A stretch of DNA of 64,000 nucleotides, from contig CM037591.1 of the NCBI GenBank assembly GCA_021018995.1, positions 75,419,901 to 75,483,900 on the forward strand, given 5' to 3'. Numbering within the stretch: the first letter of the stretch is position 1; every line of letters begins with the position of its first letter. Under the pieces are notes generated by a model. It did not search any database and had not been told where the DNA came from. It worked only from the letters and a program-made list of their open reading frames with translations. Shown here in pieces: positions 1 to 13,134 of the stretch. This DNA comes from Chloranthus sessilifolius (Eukaryota > Streptophyta > Magnoliopsida > Chloranthales > Chloranthaceae). Position numbers and translations under genes: made by a program.

Positions 1-1692
1 AACCATTATGTATGAGTTATGATAAAAAAAAATTATGAATCTATATAACTAACAATCCATCATAGTAGAAGTTCAACAATCAAGAATATAGAACAAGTGA
101 AATTCATGTTTAGCTCTTTGAACACTGTATCAGAATTGAATATTTGAAACAATAGTTTGATCTAAAATGTAATATTTAGACTATAGTTTCAAAATTGTAT
201 AACCAGTGAGCTTTAGAGACTAACTTTTCCTTTCTTTAAAGAGAGAGACTGCTTCTATTCAAGTTAAAATTTTCTTGAACTTCTTGACTATTTTAAACAA
301 AATCTCATATTGTTGAAAAAGTGAATCAAAATATTCTGAGATTATGATGATTTGTTTCTTTTAGAACTGTCTATTAATTGTATCAAAATAATATGACATC
401 CATGTTAGTAAAAAGTAAAGATGAATAAAGGCAATCTTTTGTTTAGTCAAAGCATAAATCCCAGAAAAATAATTTATCCTTTGAACCCCTATTAGAAGCC
501 TAAACTGAATTTCTTTGTACCAAAAATTTTGTAAACCCTTAACCATATGTACTGTCCAAAACTTTCAACCTTGAACCCTTACATTTTCTGAGAGTTTATA
601 ATGTAAAAGAAGGGAAAAAGAGGAAGTGAAAGGAGTAAAAGTTAACAGATAAGGGATATGCTAACAAAAGGGTACAGCTGAAGAGAAATAAAGAAAAGAA
701 TATGGGAAAGAGTCAGAAATTATAACACATGATTCTATACGAAGAAGCAATCAAAGGAATAAAAGGAAAGAAAAATCGAGAAACGCGATTTTATAAGTCT
801 AAGAAAGGAACTGAGATTTTACAAAAATAAGAATTAGTAAATGGGAAGAAGCATCCAAATTTTAAATACTTACTAATGTTGAAATAAAGAAAGAAGAAGA
901 AAAGATAGGGGAAGGAAGAACTAAATTCTCAAAAAACTTTGAATCTTATCTACCTTTCTTTGAAACCATTTTAAACCCAAAGCCCCATTACAAGCCGAAG
1001 GAAAGATCTTTTTTATTTACGATTTGTAAAAGCATGAGTCTAGTAGAGATATATGCAATAGGTACTATGAATGAATAAAGAAATTATATGAACAAAATTG
1101 ATTATCCATTCTATGAGATTTATCTTTATTCAATTGTCATTTGAATTTGTCATATATATCATATTGTGAGAACCCAAAAATTTTGACATTTTTTTAGAGT
1201 ATACTTATAGTGAGAGTTTTTTAATGAAAATATTTTCTAAAACTGTAGTTTAAAAAAATCTATGAAGAATAAATTGTTCACTGATGCATACACTATGCTT
1301 ACTATGAATTAAAATTATTGGAGTTCTAACCAAGGATAACTGCTATGATGGAAAGTAAGGATAAAAGATTTGTAATTTTAGAAAATCATAACAACCATGT
1401 AATGATTAACTTTAGTTAGTATACAAAAATTAGTTAGATTTTTAACCTTTTATTTTTTTGTAAATTTTGAAAAATATTTTAAAAAATCTAAAAATATTTA
1501 AAGTTTTTAGGTAACTTCACTGAAAATCTTCAGGAGACTACAACTCCTCAACTAGGGACCACCTAGGGGTTTAAAGGCTTTTTGCATATGCTAAATATAA
1601 TTGTGCTCCCTATGAAAGTGGCACTTAAATTCTTACTTTATGATATTTAATTTCTTTGTTTGCTAGGGACCAACAAAGCGTAAGTTTGGGGG
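1..1692 (+). repeat. 3' internal region of an Athila/Tat-like Gypsy element, copy 1
   Basis: AT-rich sequence without a sustained reading frame. It matches, segment by segment, the stretch 3850-5356 plus 7566-7734; for example CCATATGTACTG and the CACCTAGGG/TTTAAAGGCTT/GTGCTCCCTATGAAAGTGG blocks recur in the same order. It ends in the purine tract AAGTTTGGGGGTG, a typical Athila/Tat polypurine tract just before the LTR. The family assignment rests on this tract and on the layout. No env or pol protein could be read. Confidence 0.55.
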
Positions 1693-3105
1693 TGTAATCT
1701 GTCACATAATTTATCATTTTATCACCCTTAACTTAGTGATGTCAGACCTTAGTTTACTACTAACAAGTTAATGATATACAGATATTAAAAAAATAAAATA
1801 AAAAGAGAGACAAAATATTCAAATTCATCAAAATAAACTCAAAAAGCAGTAAGCATGACGATAGAGCGTAAAAGACGATTCGCTATATGCTGTAAAGTTA
1901 GAAAATCGTAAAAGATGATTGAACGAAGCTGAAGAAGAGACAAAAAGTAAGAAATCATAAATTACGATTCTTAAAAACATTCAATGCCATACGAAGGAGA
2001 AAAGCAATCAATCGTAAATGAAGAATTGTCCTGAGAGTGAAAGCTGTAGAAAGAAAATAATCATAATTTACGATTATATAAATTAAAGCACTTGTGCTGC
2101 TGATCATGTGAAGAAGATATACACTACCATAATTAGAAGAACAGTTAAATTAGAAGTTTGACCATTCACGGATCTGAGAAGATTAATGAACGAAGACTCC
2201 TAAAAGGACTCTGTTACTGAAATCAAGGAGAAAATTTAAAAGTGCATCTACCATTCAAAGCAAGGAAAAGTTAGGATTAGAATTAGAATTATACAAGGAA
2301 TCTTTTATTTTAGTAGTTTCTTTTAATAGAATTAGATCAATGTAAACCAACTCCTTATGATTTATAAATAAGAGTGCCCGGCATAGGAATTAATCATCGA
2401 AGAAATTTTCAGGATTAATTGACGACCGAGGTTGGGTTTTCTTTCGATCAAATTTAGAGTAGTTTAGTTTAGATATCCAAGGTTCCTCGATCACAATTGA
2501 CGACTGGGATTAAGAGCTAGAAGATTAGTATAGATATCTATAATTTCTCAGAAGCAATTGACGCCTGCGCCTAAGGGGTGAAAGATATAATTTTTATTAC
2601 TTTCTAGTTTAGATTTATTTTTATTGTAATTTACTGCTTTGTAAAAATCTTCAAGTTTTAATTTGAATTGACAACTCAGGTTGAGATTTGTAGATTAGTA
2701 TAACGATTTTTATTTTTCATCTTTGATTTTCTGGAGTTTGTTGATGCCCAAATTTCTGGTAGATTAAAGATTAATATAGATCTATGTTGAAGGATGCTAG
2801 TTTTTTATTGACGCCTAAATTCTAGAGGGCCGAAATATAGTGTAACGGTATTTTAAATTTGTAAACATCTGATAGCTGAAGATTGTGATTGACAATTACA
2901 ATCTGATGAAGGAGGATTTAAGATTTATTTTTTTGCAAATTAGTTTAAAAAATCGTTCTTTTATTCATATTTCTCAAATAGTTTAGGATCTTAAAAGATA
3001 GATATAAGTTTTCAGAAAATTAATAAATAGGTAAATCACTTCCTCGTGGAAACGATCCTATGCTAGTATTATAATTTCCATTGTGCGCTTGCAATAGATT
3101 AAGAC
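1693..3105 (+). repeat. Athila/Tat-like LTR, copy 1
   Basis: Begins TGTAATCTGTCAC directly after the purine tract and ends near the GCGCTTGCAATAG block. The same start, middle and end recur at 7735-8992. The upstream part (1855-2085) holds repeated AATCGTAAATTACGATT-type palindromes. A TATA-like TTTATAAATAAGAG lies at about 2361. Downstream of it a degenerate TTGACGACTG/TTGACGCCT motif returns roughly every 60-140 bp. The exact LTR ends are inferred from copy alignment. Confidence 0.55.
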
Positions 3106-3845
3106 TTAATTAGAACAACATAAAGAGCAGTCGAATAATTGACGATAAGAATCCTGAAGTTCTTTGCTACTGAAATTAAGGAAGAGATATGCACGCATCT
3201 ACTATTCGAACTAAGGAAGATTAGATTAGGAAGTTTATAATTTTAGGAAACTTCTGTTCTAGTAGTTTAGTTTTATTAGGATTCGAATAATATAAACCAA
3301 TCCCTTATGAAGCTATAAATAAGAGGGTTTGACATCAGGAATAAGCATCCAAGGTCTCTCAACCGCAATTGGCAACTGAGGTTGGAAACCCGATGATCAA
3401 AAGTAGAGTAGAGTATCTGAAGTTTCTCAAGAGCAATTAACGACTGCAAATGAGAGATGAAAGATCAACTTTAGAATAGATTTTACTTGCTTTCTAGATT
3501 AGATTTATTTTTATGCATTTTTCCTATTTTAGAAACATCCAAATTTTCTTTATTTTAATTGACACATAAGATTGAGAATTGGAGGATATTAGTATAATAA
3601 TATTTTATTTTCATAAATATCTACATAATTCTAATTTTTGATTGATGCCCAAACTCTGGAGGATAACAAATTAGTGTAACGGTTTTTAAATTTGTAAACA
3701 TCTGAAATCCAAAAGGAGACTAATTGAAGACTAGAATCTAGAAGGAGGAGGATTTAGATTTATTTTCTGCAATTTATTTTTTACATCTTAGTTTAATTAA
3801 TCATTCTTTATTTTTTAAGGGCAAATAAAAGTTTTTAGAGTTTCG
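3106..3845 (+). repeat. Partial third copy of the Athila/Tat-like LTR
   Basis: Closely repeats the central part of the LTR, matching 2170-2900 and 8260-8890. It includes the TATA-like GCTATAAATAAGAG near 3320 and the GACGACTG-type leader repeats. Its start and end are missing. It lies between a full LTR copy and a second copy of the 3' internal region, so the block looks like a rearranged tandem or nested array rather than one intact element. Confidence 0.5.
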
Positions 3846-6800
3846 ACCTAATTTTCGCTGTCCAACCATCACATGTGAGTGATGATTAGATAAGATATGA
3901 TTTCATACACATTACTATCATTTTAGTTGAAGTTCGAATATCAATGATAGGAAGTAGTTAATATTCATGTTTAGTCACTTTTGCACACTTGTATCATTAC
4001 TGGATTTCTAAAACTATACATTCCTTTAAATTGCAGAATTTAGATTATAGTTTCAGAAATATTATAATCAAAGAACTTTTAGACTTAGTTCCTTTCTTTG
4101 AGAGAGCCTGTTATGCCTATCTGAATTAAAATTTCCTTAAACTTCTTGATTGTGTTTTAATGAAATCTCATGTTGTTGTTTATTTGAATAAAGATTCTAT
4201 GATTGTGTTAATTGTTTTTCTAGAATTGTTTGTTATATGGATCAAAACAAGATGACATTCTTGCTAGTGAATCTGGAAATGATAAAAGACCTTTTTATTC
4301 ATTTGAGCCAAAAAGCCAAAACCCCTAAACAATTTACCTCTTAAACCCATATTAGAGATTAAATCAAATTTTTTTGTACCAACATTTTATAAACCCTTAA
4401 CCATATGTACTGCCTTAAGCTATTGGTCTTTAACGCTTGTACTTCTGAGAATTTATGACAAAGGGAGAAATAGGAGAGTGGAAGGAATACGCAAAAAAGG
4501 AATAAGGGAATTGCTGAAAAGGGGTACATCTAAAAAAGTAATAAAAATCCGAATTCTGAAAATATGAAAATATAGAATGGAAAAAAAGAGAAACAAGGAA
4601 GCTTCCAAAACTAAGAAAAAATGAAGAGGATGTTTGAAAAAGAAATCAAGAAAAAGGGATTTTACAAGAAAAAAATGTATATGGGAGGAAGTGATCCAAC
4701 TTTTTGGATCCTTGCTGACGCAGAAAGAAGAAAAAGATGAAGAAGATTAGGTGAGAGATAAACTGAATTCTCCGAACATTGAAGGCTTTTACTTTCCTTT
4801 GGAACCTTTTAACCCACCGTCCCATTACAAGCAGAATAAATACCTCTTTTGATCCACGATTTGCAACAGCAGGAGCCTAGTAGAGATGTGTATGATAAAT
4901 AATATATAGAATCAGGAAGCATAAGAATAGAATAGATTATTCCATCCATGAGATTTATATTTTTGTCATTTATCCTTAAAATTATTCATCATATATATCA
5001 TTATGAGAAAGCCAATAATTTCGACATTCTTTTTGAGTGTATGCCACAATGAGAATTTGGATGAAAATATTTTCTAAATCTGCAGTTTAGAAAATTTTAT
5101 ACTTAATGGATTCTGTCATTGATACGCACACACTCCACGCTTTATATGAATAAAAATTACTGAGTATTTGATCAAGGATAACTGCTAGGATGGGAAATAA
5201 TGATTGGATGGAATCTTATTTTTGAAAATCGTAACAACCATGTGTGATTAATTAGTGTACTAAGAGTAATTTGGTTAAAAAGTTATTTTGGTTTTGCAAA
5301 GTTTGAAAATTTTGAAAATGCCAAAAATATTTGAAGTTTGTAGGTAACTTCACTGGTGTAAAGACCCGTATTTTGAACCCGAGTTAGACTGACCCTGTGT
5401 GTGTATTCGGCTCGGCAACCGACGTCACCATTTGTTTTGGATTTTTATCTAGATGTGAATGTGCGGACAGATTTTAATTTAGAGTCCATTTGGACCCTCG
5501 TGCGAAAGTTGTGCACCGACCTCGGTGTAGCCGCTCAACACCGGACTTGAGTTTTAAAATTAGAAGTGTATAATACATAAGATGTGTGTGTGTGTTTTAC
5601 TTTGTGAGGAATCCTATTATAAGAAGGAATTGCATTTCCGTATTATACTAGGTTTTGTTAAGAGAGGATAGTTACCCAACCGTGTGAAACTCCGTCTTCT
5701 CTCTTCTTCAATCATCGTAGGAGATCGGTTTAGAAAACCTCCTTCTCTAGAACCCTCTTTCTTGAAAGCACTTAAACCTTAGAAAGAACTTGAATCAACC
5801 TTGGATTCGTAGTTGGCTATTGGGAGAGGTTGAGATCATTGGGGGCGTGTTGGAGTTGTCTCTGTGAACTCGTGGGATCGATCGCGGCGCGAATCGTTGA
5901 GGAAACCCGTCGGTTTCGTTCCGAAGCTCCATTCGCGTGACTCATTTCTAATCTAGGAATCCTTAGATTAAAGGTACGTTTTAATTAAACTTTTTGATTA
6001 AATCATTAGATTAGCCATGGGTTTTGCTTTGGGATGTATGGGTTTCGATTCGGGTGAAAACCAGCGAAATCGCGTCGCTGTAGCTCGCTCGAACGAGCTA
6101 TTATCATCGCTCGAGCGAGGTATCACCGAACTCCGACATTGCCTTAGTATGTTAGTCATAACTTTTTATCTCAAACTCTGATTGAGACGATTCATTTTGC
6201 GTTGGAAAGCTAATAGCAAAATCTACAACTTTTATGTTTTGACCAACTCATGGATCAATCGTCTTGATAGTCAAAAATATATGATAATGTTACATCAAAT
6301 TCTAAGATTGGCGCAACTTGCCTGTTTTGACTTGTTTTTGAGGAAACGCTTAAATAGGTCTATATTATTAGTAATTAGAGTTTATCTTAATACATAAACG
6401 TATATTGTGATGTAGATTGAGGGCGAGAGGCCATCAATAGGACCTTGCTTGACTTCGCATAACTCCGAGTTTTAGGTAGGAGAATCTCATCTTTACAGTA
6501 TTTTATTTTAATTCGCATGGATATTTTGAATTAAAATCTTTAAACTTGCATATGCCATTGAAATCACATCAGAAGCGAAATTGATATAAATGACTGAAAA
6601 TCTAAATCTACGAATCTCAAACTTTGAATCGCTTAAGCTCAAAATCAAATCAAGAACCGAACTATGTATAAGAGACTTGCATCGATTTATATTAATATCT
6701 GCATTTGTTTTATGATTGACTGACGACCCCTCAAAAATTCTGAATAATTTCACGCACAAGTTTCCCTCATTACGCAGGGGCTTGTTGCATCCTGAAAAAG

Positions 6801-7734
6801 GGTTCATGAACGACGATGGTAGGTAGGGGTTCCCATCGGCTATATTCCTGCTCTCGAGATATAGTTTACTCGGGAGGTATTTTAAGTTGAGGATTAAGTC
6901 ATGAATTACTGGACTTTGCATATAGAAGTTAGAGAAACTAAGACACTGAAACACTGCATCTGTTCTTGAAACTGTTTTCACACATTTAGAAATAAATCTT
7001 ACATATGATTTTTGCACCTAAATTCAGTTTATTATCTGCTTATATGTTTGACAAGCTATATTCCGATATTTGTTTTGAAACCATATTAGTTAAAGTAAAA
7101 TGCCGTAGATGTCTTTCTTCTACTGAGCTTTGTTGGTTAGCTCACTCCGACTATACGTCACAGGTTCAGGTACTGACGTGGCTATTCAGGGCTGTGAGAC
7201 TGATCCTGACTACGTGCCTGAGGAAGAGCTTGAGGTTCCTCCTGAGGAGTTTTTCCCAGTATAGAACTTACTGATTTTCTTATTTGTGGTGAGAGTTAGA
7301 CTTGAATTTGTGGGCCCATTTTAGTTGGATACCATAGTTTTATATTTGACGTTGATTTCTGTTATGAGCCATGTTTCGATGATGGTCGGCCATCATCGGT
7401 GGTTCTTTACTTTTAATTGCTTCCGCATTTATTTTAGCTATGGATATTTATTACGCTTTACTCTGATATGTGCCCTGTTTGTCCGGCTTATCGTTTATTC
7501 GATAGGTTGGCGAACCGGCCTTTCCTATACCTGAGGGATTGGAAAAGTCGGGTCGTCACAACTGGAAACCTTCAGGAGACACAACTCCTCCACTAGGAAT
7601 CACCTAGGGATTTAAAGGCTTGTTGCATATGCTAAATACAATCGTGCTCCCTATGAAAGTGGCATTTAAATTTGTAGTTAGATTTCATTATCCTTCCTAG
7701 TTTGTTAGGGACTAGCAAAACTTAAGTTTGGGGG
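3846..7734 (+). repeat. 3' internal region of Athila/Tat-like element, copy 2, split by a solo LTR
   Basis: Second copy of the non-coding segment seen at 1-1692, interrupted at 5356/5357 by solo LTR 1 and resuming at 7566. It ends with the same purine tract AAGTTTGGGGGTG at 7723-7735. No coding frame of meaningful length is present outside the nested LTR. Confidence 0.55.
5357..7560 (+). mobile_element. Solo LTR 1 (Tekay-related Gypsy, forward), TSD ACTGG
   Basis: A 2,204-bp segment starts TGTAAAGACCCG and ends GGTCGTCACA. It is flanked by perfect 5-bp target duplications ACTGG at 5352-5356 and 7561-7565. Removing it restores the host repeat exactly. TG...CA ends, the 5-bp TSD and the absence of any internal gag-pol identify a solo LTR left by recombination. 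A TATA-like TATTATAAG lies about 258 bp in (5615). Two short TCGA-centred palindromes sit at 6078-6122. The 3' part shares the GGTGGTTCTT and purine/pyrimidine blocks of the other solo LTRs in this window. Reading frames inside it (for example 6508-7017) are taken as chance. Confidence 0.92.
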
Positions 7735-8992
7735 TGTGATTAGTAACATAATTTTTCATTTTGATGCCCTTAACTTAGTGATGCTAGACCTTAGTTTATT
7801 ACTAATGAGATGTTAACGTGTAGATATTTAGATCAGTAAGCAGAAAAGAGAAAAATGCTAAACTTAGCGAAAATGCACTTCAAAAGCAGTAAGAAAGAAG
7901 ATCACACAAGACTACGATTCAAATCGTAGGAGAATCGCCCGTTTAAGCTGAAAAGAAGAATTACAATTCAAATCGAGAAGTCAATGAGCCAAAGCTAAAG
8001 AAAAAAAGAGAATCGTACTTTACGATTTAATAGAAGAAGCTTAAAAGACTAGAGAAATCGAGGTGGATTACTAGTGATTGAGCAAGGAATCGTATTGAAG
8101 AAATTAAGAAAAATCGTACATTCAATTTTATAATATAAAGCTCATGCGCACTGCTGAAGATCACGTGAGAATTGTACCATCATGCACAGAATTGATAATT
8201 CTAAAGTTAGAAGTTCTATACTCTACGGATCTAAGAAGATTGGCAAAGATCTCTGCTGCTGGAAATTTGGAGTAGTTTTGCACGCATCTAATAACCAAAG
8301 CAAGGAAGTTTAGAATTTTGGGAAACTTTAGTTTTAGAATTCTACTTTGTTTAGAGTCCGACAATTTTGTAAACTAACCTCTTATGGATCTATAAATAAG
8401 AGAGTCTGGTACCTAGAAGAATCATCCAAAGTCTCTTGAAATCAATTGACAACTGAGATTGATGACTGGCAGATCAACCTTAGGATAGTTTTTATTTGCT
8501 TTCTAGAGTAGAGTATCTGAAGTTTCTCAAGAGCAATTGACGACCGAGCTTGGGAGATAGAAGATCAAAATTAATTTAGATTTTTTTTTATGCCCTTTTC
8601 CTGCTTTGTAAACATCTAAATTTTCTTGATTTTAATTGATGACTAAAGTTGAGAATTTGAGGATATTAGTGTAACTGTTTTTCTTTTTATAAATATCTAC
8701 GGAATTCAAGGTTTTAATTGAAGCCTAACATCTGGAAGGCTGCAGATTAGTGTAACAGTTTTTAATTTCATAAATATCCAAGTACTAAAAGAGACTAATT
8801 GATGACTAGAATCTGAAAGGACGAGGATTTAGATTTATTTTCTTGCAATTTATTTTCCTGCACTTTAGTTGAATAAACCATTCTTTATTCTTTAAAGACA
8901 AATAGAATGTTTTTAGATCCTGACTTCCTCATGGGAACAATCCTATACTAGGCTACAATCACCATTGTGTGCTTGCAGTAGGTTCAGACAGA
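7735..8992 (+). repeat. Athila/Tat-like LTR, copy 2
   Basis: Begins TGTGATTAGTAACATA after the purine tract and ends at the GTGTGCTTGCAGTAGG block. It parallels 1693-3105 throughout. Palindromic AATCGTA...TACGATT motifs occur at 7910-8130 and a TATA-like CTATAAATAAGAG near 8391. GACGACYG leader repeats follow. It is probably the 3' LTR of the preceding internal sequence. Confidence 0.55.
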
Positions 8993-9340
8993 GTAGATTC
9001 ATAGAGCTGTCAATAAGACTTGATTCTTATACCTCACTTTAACTTGTAGTAAAGAGCTAGATTATTACCCGGAATTCAAAATAGGATAGGAGTTGAATTT
9101 ATATTATTTATGTGCCTATGATCCAAAAGGGATCCCAGACTATTTTCTCACATCTTTTTTTAATTTTGCTTTTATTTGCTTTTTAATTAATTTAGTTAGA
9201 AAACTTTATTCGAAAATATTCTTTGGTTAAGACTGTAGTTAGCTGTAAACGACAAGTCCCTGTGGTTTGACACTCTTGTATTCGCCTTAGTACTTCAGAC
9301 TTGTGGACTTGCAAATTTTCAATTTAGAATGATCAGTAAC
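8993..9340 (+). repeat. LTR-derived sequence with a typical Gypsy LTR tail
   Basis: AT-rich non-coding sequence ending in a CCTGTGGTTTGACACTCTTG block at about 9258, a motif commonly found near the 3' end of plant LTRs. No gene is seen. The junction with the oppositely oriented element to its right lies near 9340-9360. Confidence 0.3.
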
Positions 9341-9359
9341 TAAAGTAGGACTAGAAGAG

Positions 9360-9611
9360 TTCAAAGAAAACAAAACCATGGCAGTAGTTTTCCACAGCTT
9401 TTGACCATAGACTGGGCAGCCAAGCTTTTAACCTTATCTATCCACTTCCAATCTGCAAAAACGAACAAAACTATAGCCGTAACTAAATTCTTAACAACAA
9501 CATATTGAAATTCAACTAGAATAGATATCCTAATGTTAGTACTACTACTAATCACAGATCTGAGCTAGATCTGTATAGATCCAAGTAACTCTATTAAACA
9601 CCATTGCCAAT
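9360..9611 (-). repeat. 5' internal leader of a minus-strand Athila/Tat-like element
   Basis: Sequence lying just inside the primer-binding site of a minus-oriented element. A short minus-strand frame (9361-9555) is present, but I recognise no gag motif in it. The element is cut off near 9350. Confidence 0.3.
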
Positions 9612-9629
9612 CCCCGATAGTGGTGCCAA
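9612..9629 (-). other. Primer-binding site, Athila/Tat type
   Basis: The reverse complement reads TGGCACCACTATCGGGG. This is close to the TGGCGCCGTTGCCGGGGA primer-binding site usual for Athila/Tat elements. It fixes the orientation (minus) and places the adjacent 5' LTR at higher coordinates. Confidence 0.5.
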
Positions 9630-9632
9630 AAA

Positions 9633-11200
9633 GCTCTTTTGACTAGATCTTGTCCATACACTAAATTACTATCAGATTTTGATGGGTTTGTTATAGCTAA
9701 TACCCATAAAATGGGGAGTTCAAACCTCAGGGATTGGAGACTAATAGAAGGGTGACTTACTGAGATCTATTCATTATATAGCTCAAATCTATGAAGCTAA
9801 CCAACAATAGTAAAGGAGAAGAGAGAATGAATCAAATATAGCTACTGCACTAATAAAAAAGAGGAAAGCTTAAAGATAATAGTCTACTAAATTTGCAAAA
9901 GTTAATAGATAGGGAAGAAAGAGTAAAAAGGCGCCGACGAATAAAGAAGAAGATAGATCAGAGAGGGGAACAATAGCTAAGGCAATTTCTCACCACAAAT
10001 AGCATTGCAAATCCATGCAAACTTACAAATCTATGGAATCAACCCCCAACTGGCTACAAGCACAATTGGATTGGAATTAATCCAACAAGATCTTGAGATA
10101 TAAACAAGTCAAAGAGCATAACTTGTCCACTTAAATGGTCATGGACTATCCCAGAGATATGGTCGAGACAAAAGGGTCAAGCTAGAGCTAAAACACCATT
10201 GCATACACCACCAAAAATCAGGCTACAAGCACTGACTCTAGTGAGCCTCATAAATCGAACTAATCCACAAGCAAATCTTCGATGCAATTAGAAATAAATG
10301 ATCAATTAAAACTGAAAAATCACACAAACTAAGCTCACCTTAATTCTGCAGTATGCCCTCCTGTATGTAATCAATCCATAGTTTTATTCATTTGCCCAAT
10401 TTACAATTCAATGGCTAGGTTCCACCTAAGCTACTTAGTGCTTAGCCACTCATGCTAAGTTGAACACTAAAGAAGAATTTACAAAGGTTTACAAAAAGAA
10501 GGAAGAAAAAGGACGAAGAGAAAGAGATTGAATTCTAGATCCCAAGCTCAAACTCCCTTTTAACCAGCAACCATTTTTCTATTTATATCCTCTGATTTAG
10601 GGTTTTCCTTTTATGCTCAAACCCAAATTCGGTTAAGGTTTCGGAGCTGGACCAATGGAAGCATAGTAGTGTTGTCTTGTCACTTTCTGAAGCATTAGAG
10701 CTTGTTAGGAAACCAGATGCGCACATGGAGAAGATGATTCTCATTCTGGCGTCAGGTTCATCGGGTTGAGCTTGTAAGATGATGCTGCTTTGGTAACTAG
10801 GCGGTTGAACTAGGCAGTAGAGAGATTGCATCCGCTAGCTTCTTGCTTCTCACCGCTGCCAGGTTCCATTTCGCTTTGCTGCACTAACCTGGCGCAAACT
10901 TCGCTTTAGGGAGCCCACAGGTTCTCTTAACACCTCGGCCAACCTGGCGATGGGTTACTGCTAGGTTGCTGCTTCTTGCGATGGCTTTTCTAAGGGTATG
11001 CCAGTTTCCAGAAACCTAGCCCTACCGCACAGATCAACCTGGCACCACTTTTGGTTGCTGGGGCGCCTGGTCTCTTAAGACAAACTCTCTCTTCTTGCTT
11101 GCTTTAAGGCTTACTTGCACAATTACTTTAACTAATTAGTATTATTGGCTCTAGGCTTTGCAAATCCTAGGTTTAAGGGTATTTCTGAGTGAAAATTTTG
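9633..11200 (-). repeat. Probable LTR of the minus-strand Athila/Tat-like element
   Basis: Non-coding sequence abutting the primer-binding site. On the minus strand GGATATAAATAG (about 10578-10590) is a good TATA box, followed by a CT-rich start region. The upstream end of the LTR was not located, so the right boundary is a guess. Frames here, for example 10583-10831, look fortuitous. Confidence 0.3.
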
Positions 11201-11230
11201 TAGTTAACTGAGATCAATAAGATCACAACT

Positions 11231-11440
11231 TTGCTCAAGTTGTTAAAACTCTTTCATGGGAGTCACAAACAATTCTCTAATGCGCCTATTTGGACGGATG
11301 ACCCAGGTGGAGTCTTTAAGGTGAATCTCCTATATAATAGCCTAGAAAGTGTTGCTACTCCTTCATCCCTTGGAGATGGATTTGGAAGGCAAAGTTCTAA
11401 ACATGGTGTTGTGTTTTGTCTGGCAATCTGTACGTGATGG
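11231..11440 (+). pseudogene. LINE reverse transcriptase C-terminal zf-RVT relic, left half
   Basis: The translation contains WTDDPGGVFKVN followed by a run resembling the 'W...G.FTVKS.Y..L' segment that opens the zf-RVT region of plant LINE ORF2 proteins. The frame breaks at the hAT insertion at 11441 and continues after 16412 with a cysteine-rich segment. Only this C-terminal piece is visible. The identification is by motif shape alone. Confidence 0.5.
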
Positions 11441-11635
11441 CAGTGGCAGAGCCACATTGTGACTTGGGTGGTCAATTGACCACCCAAATTTAGTAAAAAT
11501 CTATTATTAACCTTTAAATATCCTAATTTATATTAGTAGATGCACTTCCATCCAAAATTATATTGAAACACAATTTTTATGGTGTTTGTTTGCATAACAT
11601 ATATTTTCTTTTTTAAATTTGTTAGAAACTAAAAT

Positions 11636-11890
11636 CTCTCTTCTCTGGATTCTCTCTCTCATTCTCTCTAATCTATATCTCCAAACCGCCTCTCTCTCTC
11701 TCCTCTAGGGACTCAAGATTCTCTCTCTCATTCTGTCTAATCTCTGTCTCCAAACTGCCTCTCTCTCTCTCTCGCTCTCCTCTCAGGACTTGACATTGTC
11801 TCTCATTCTCTCTCCTCTTGTAAGATTCTCTCTACAGGCTCTCTCTTTCTCTCTCGGCCCACTTTCTCTCATTCTCTCTATCCTCGCACT
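11636..11890. repeat. CT-rich low-complexity region inside hAT element
   Basis: Repeated TCTCTCTC tracts interspersed with CAAACNGCC-type blocks. The serine/arginine-like minus-strand frame over it (11783-11974) is a by-product of base composition. Confidence 0.8.
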
Positions 11891-12847
11891 GGCACGCTCC
11901 GCACTCTCTCTCCCCCTGGCCCTGCTCTCAGCCCACTTTCCGTAATTTTTGTTAGACCGGCCCATTTGGCACATTTTGTCTTTTGGGTCATTGGCCCATT
12001 TGGAGTTATATTGGTCAATTGTGGGATTGTTTTTTTTGTCATAGGAAATTGGTGTAATTAATGTGGTGTCTTGAGAATATGAAATATACTTTGAAAATGT
12101 AATTTTCTATCTTTTTCTAGGCTAGGTAGTTGCTTTGGAAGTGTATATTTATTTATTCCCGATTTTATATTTTGGGCTATTTTTATCACTCATGTATTTT
12201 CATTTTACAAGTCATATGAATGAAATTAAAAAGGTTCTAAGTAGTATAGCACTTTTGTCTTCATTTTTGGTGTTTTTCTATACAAGAGAACAACTTTCTT
12301 CTCTTTAGAGTGTCATCTTTTTCCAATCCTAGTTGGTGTATTCCAATAATTTTGACACATTTTGATCAATTTGAAGCGATTTTAGTTGCAGATGTTAAAT
12401 CTTTTGATGATTTATATTTTTCATTTTTGTTGAAATTGAAGGTTTCAATTTCACCTGTGTTGGAGAGATCTTCGATCGGCCTTGTAAGCGTCCCACTGCC
12501 CCCAAAATAATTTCGATTCTCAGGGTTCCGCATTCCCTGCAAATCTGCAATGTTGTGGTTTCTTTCATTCAATATCTCTACTCATCGAGGTGAGTTTCTA
12601 CTTTCTACTCTCTACTAAAATACGCATATGGTCCCCTTTATTATGCAGTTAATGACGTAGGAAAAGAATCTTAGTGGGACATGAATTTTGAACTTGTGCC
12701 TTGTTAGTTAGAGTGTAATGGTCACGATGTTGGTGGGTTCATTATCATATTGGGAAAACAAACAAATGCATCCAAATTTGAAAAGGGTAATTGTATTTGC
12801 AACTGAGGATTCTTTTGGCACAACTAATGGTTTCACCATGCACACGA

Positions 12848-13134
12848 TTGATTGCCTTTAATTAGATGAGCGATTTTCGTCCCAATCTTTCAACAAATAG
12901 ATCTTGAGAATTGAGATCTAGGCCCAACTATTAGATGGTCAGATCTTGATTTCACCTAGGACACATCCCCAAAAATGATGCAAGAACCCTTCTTAGGGTA
13001 CACCATAATCACTGATGTGGCCTTCTAGAATCAACACTTGACCGTCTGATACGTGAGTAACACTCTCAAGATGTATTTTTTGGTAAAAGATAGGGACTAA
13101 AAACAATCTCCATCATTCGAGTCAAGGTAGTCAA
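12848..13134. mobile_element. Foldback MITE family A, copy 1 (inside hAT)
   Basis: About 290 bp whose two halves are inverted copies. The left arm has ATTTTCGTCCCAATCTTTCA, then a 'GATCT...GATGGTC...GATTTCAC...GACACATCCC' series. The right arm repeats these in reverse complement and ends AATCTCCATCATTCGAGTC. The same layout recurs at about 13285, 22935, 46520, 47640 and 48850. No coding capacity. Ends are approximate. Confidence 0.55.

Noticed and set aside
6508-7017. 169-codon minus-strand frame
   Set aside because: Lies wholly inside solo LTR 1, no known domain, and not kept in the related LTRs.
11783-11974. Arg/Glu-rich minus frame
   Set aside because: Produced by CT microsatellite-like composition in the hAT 5' region.
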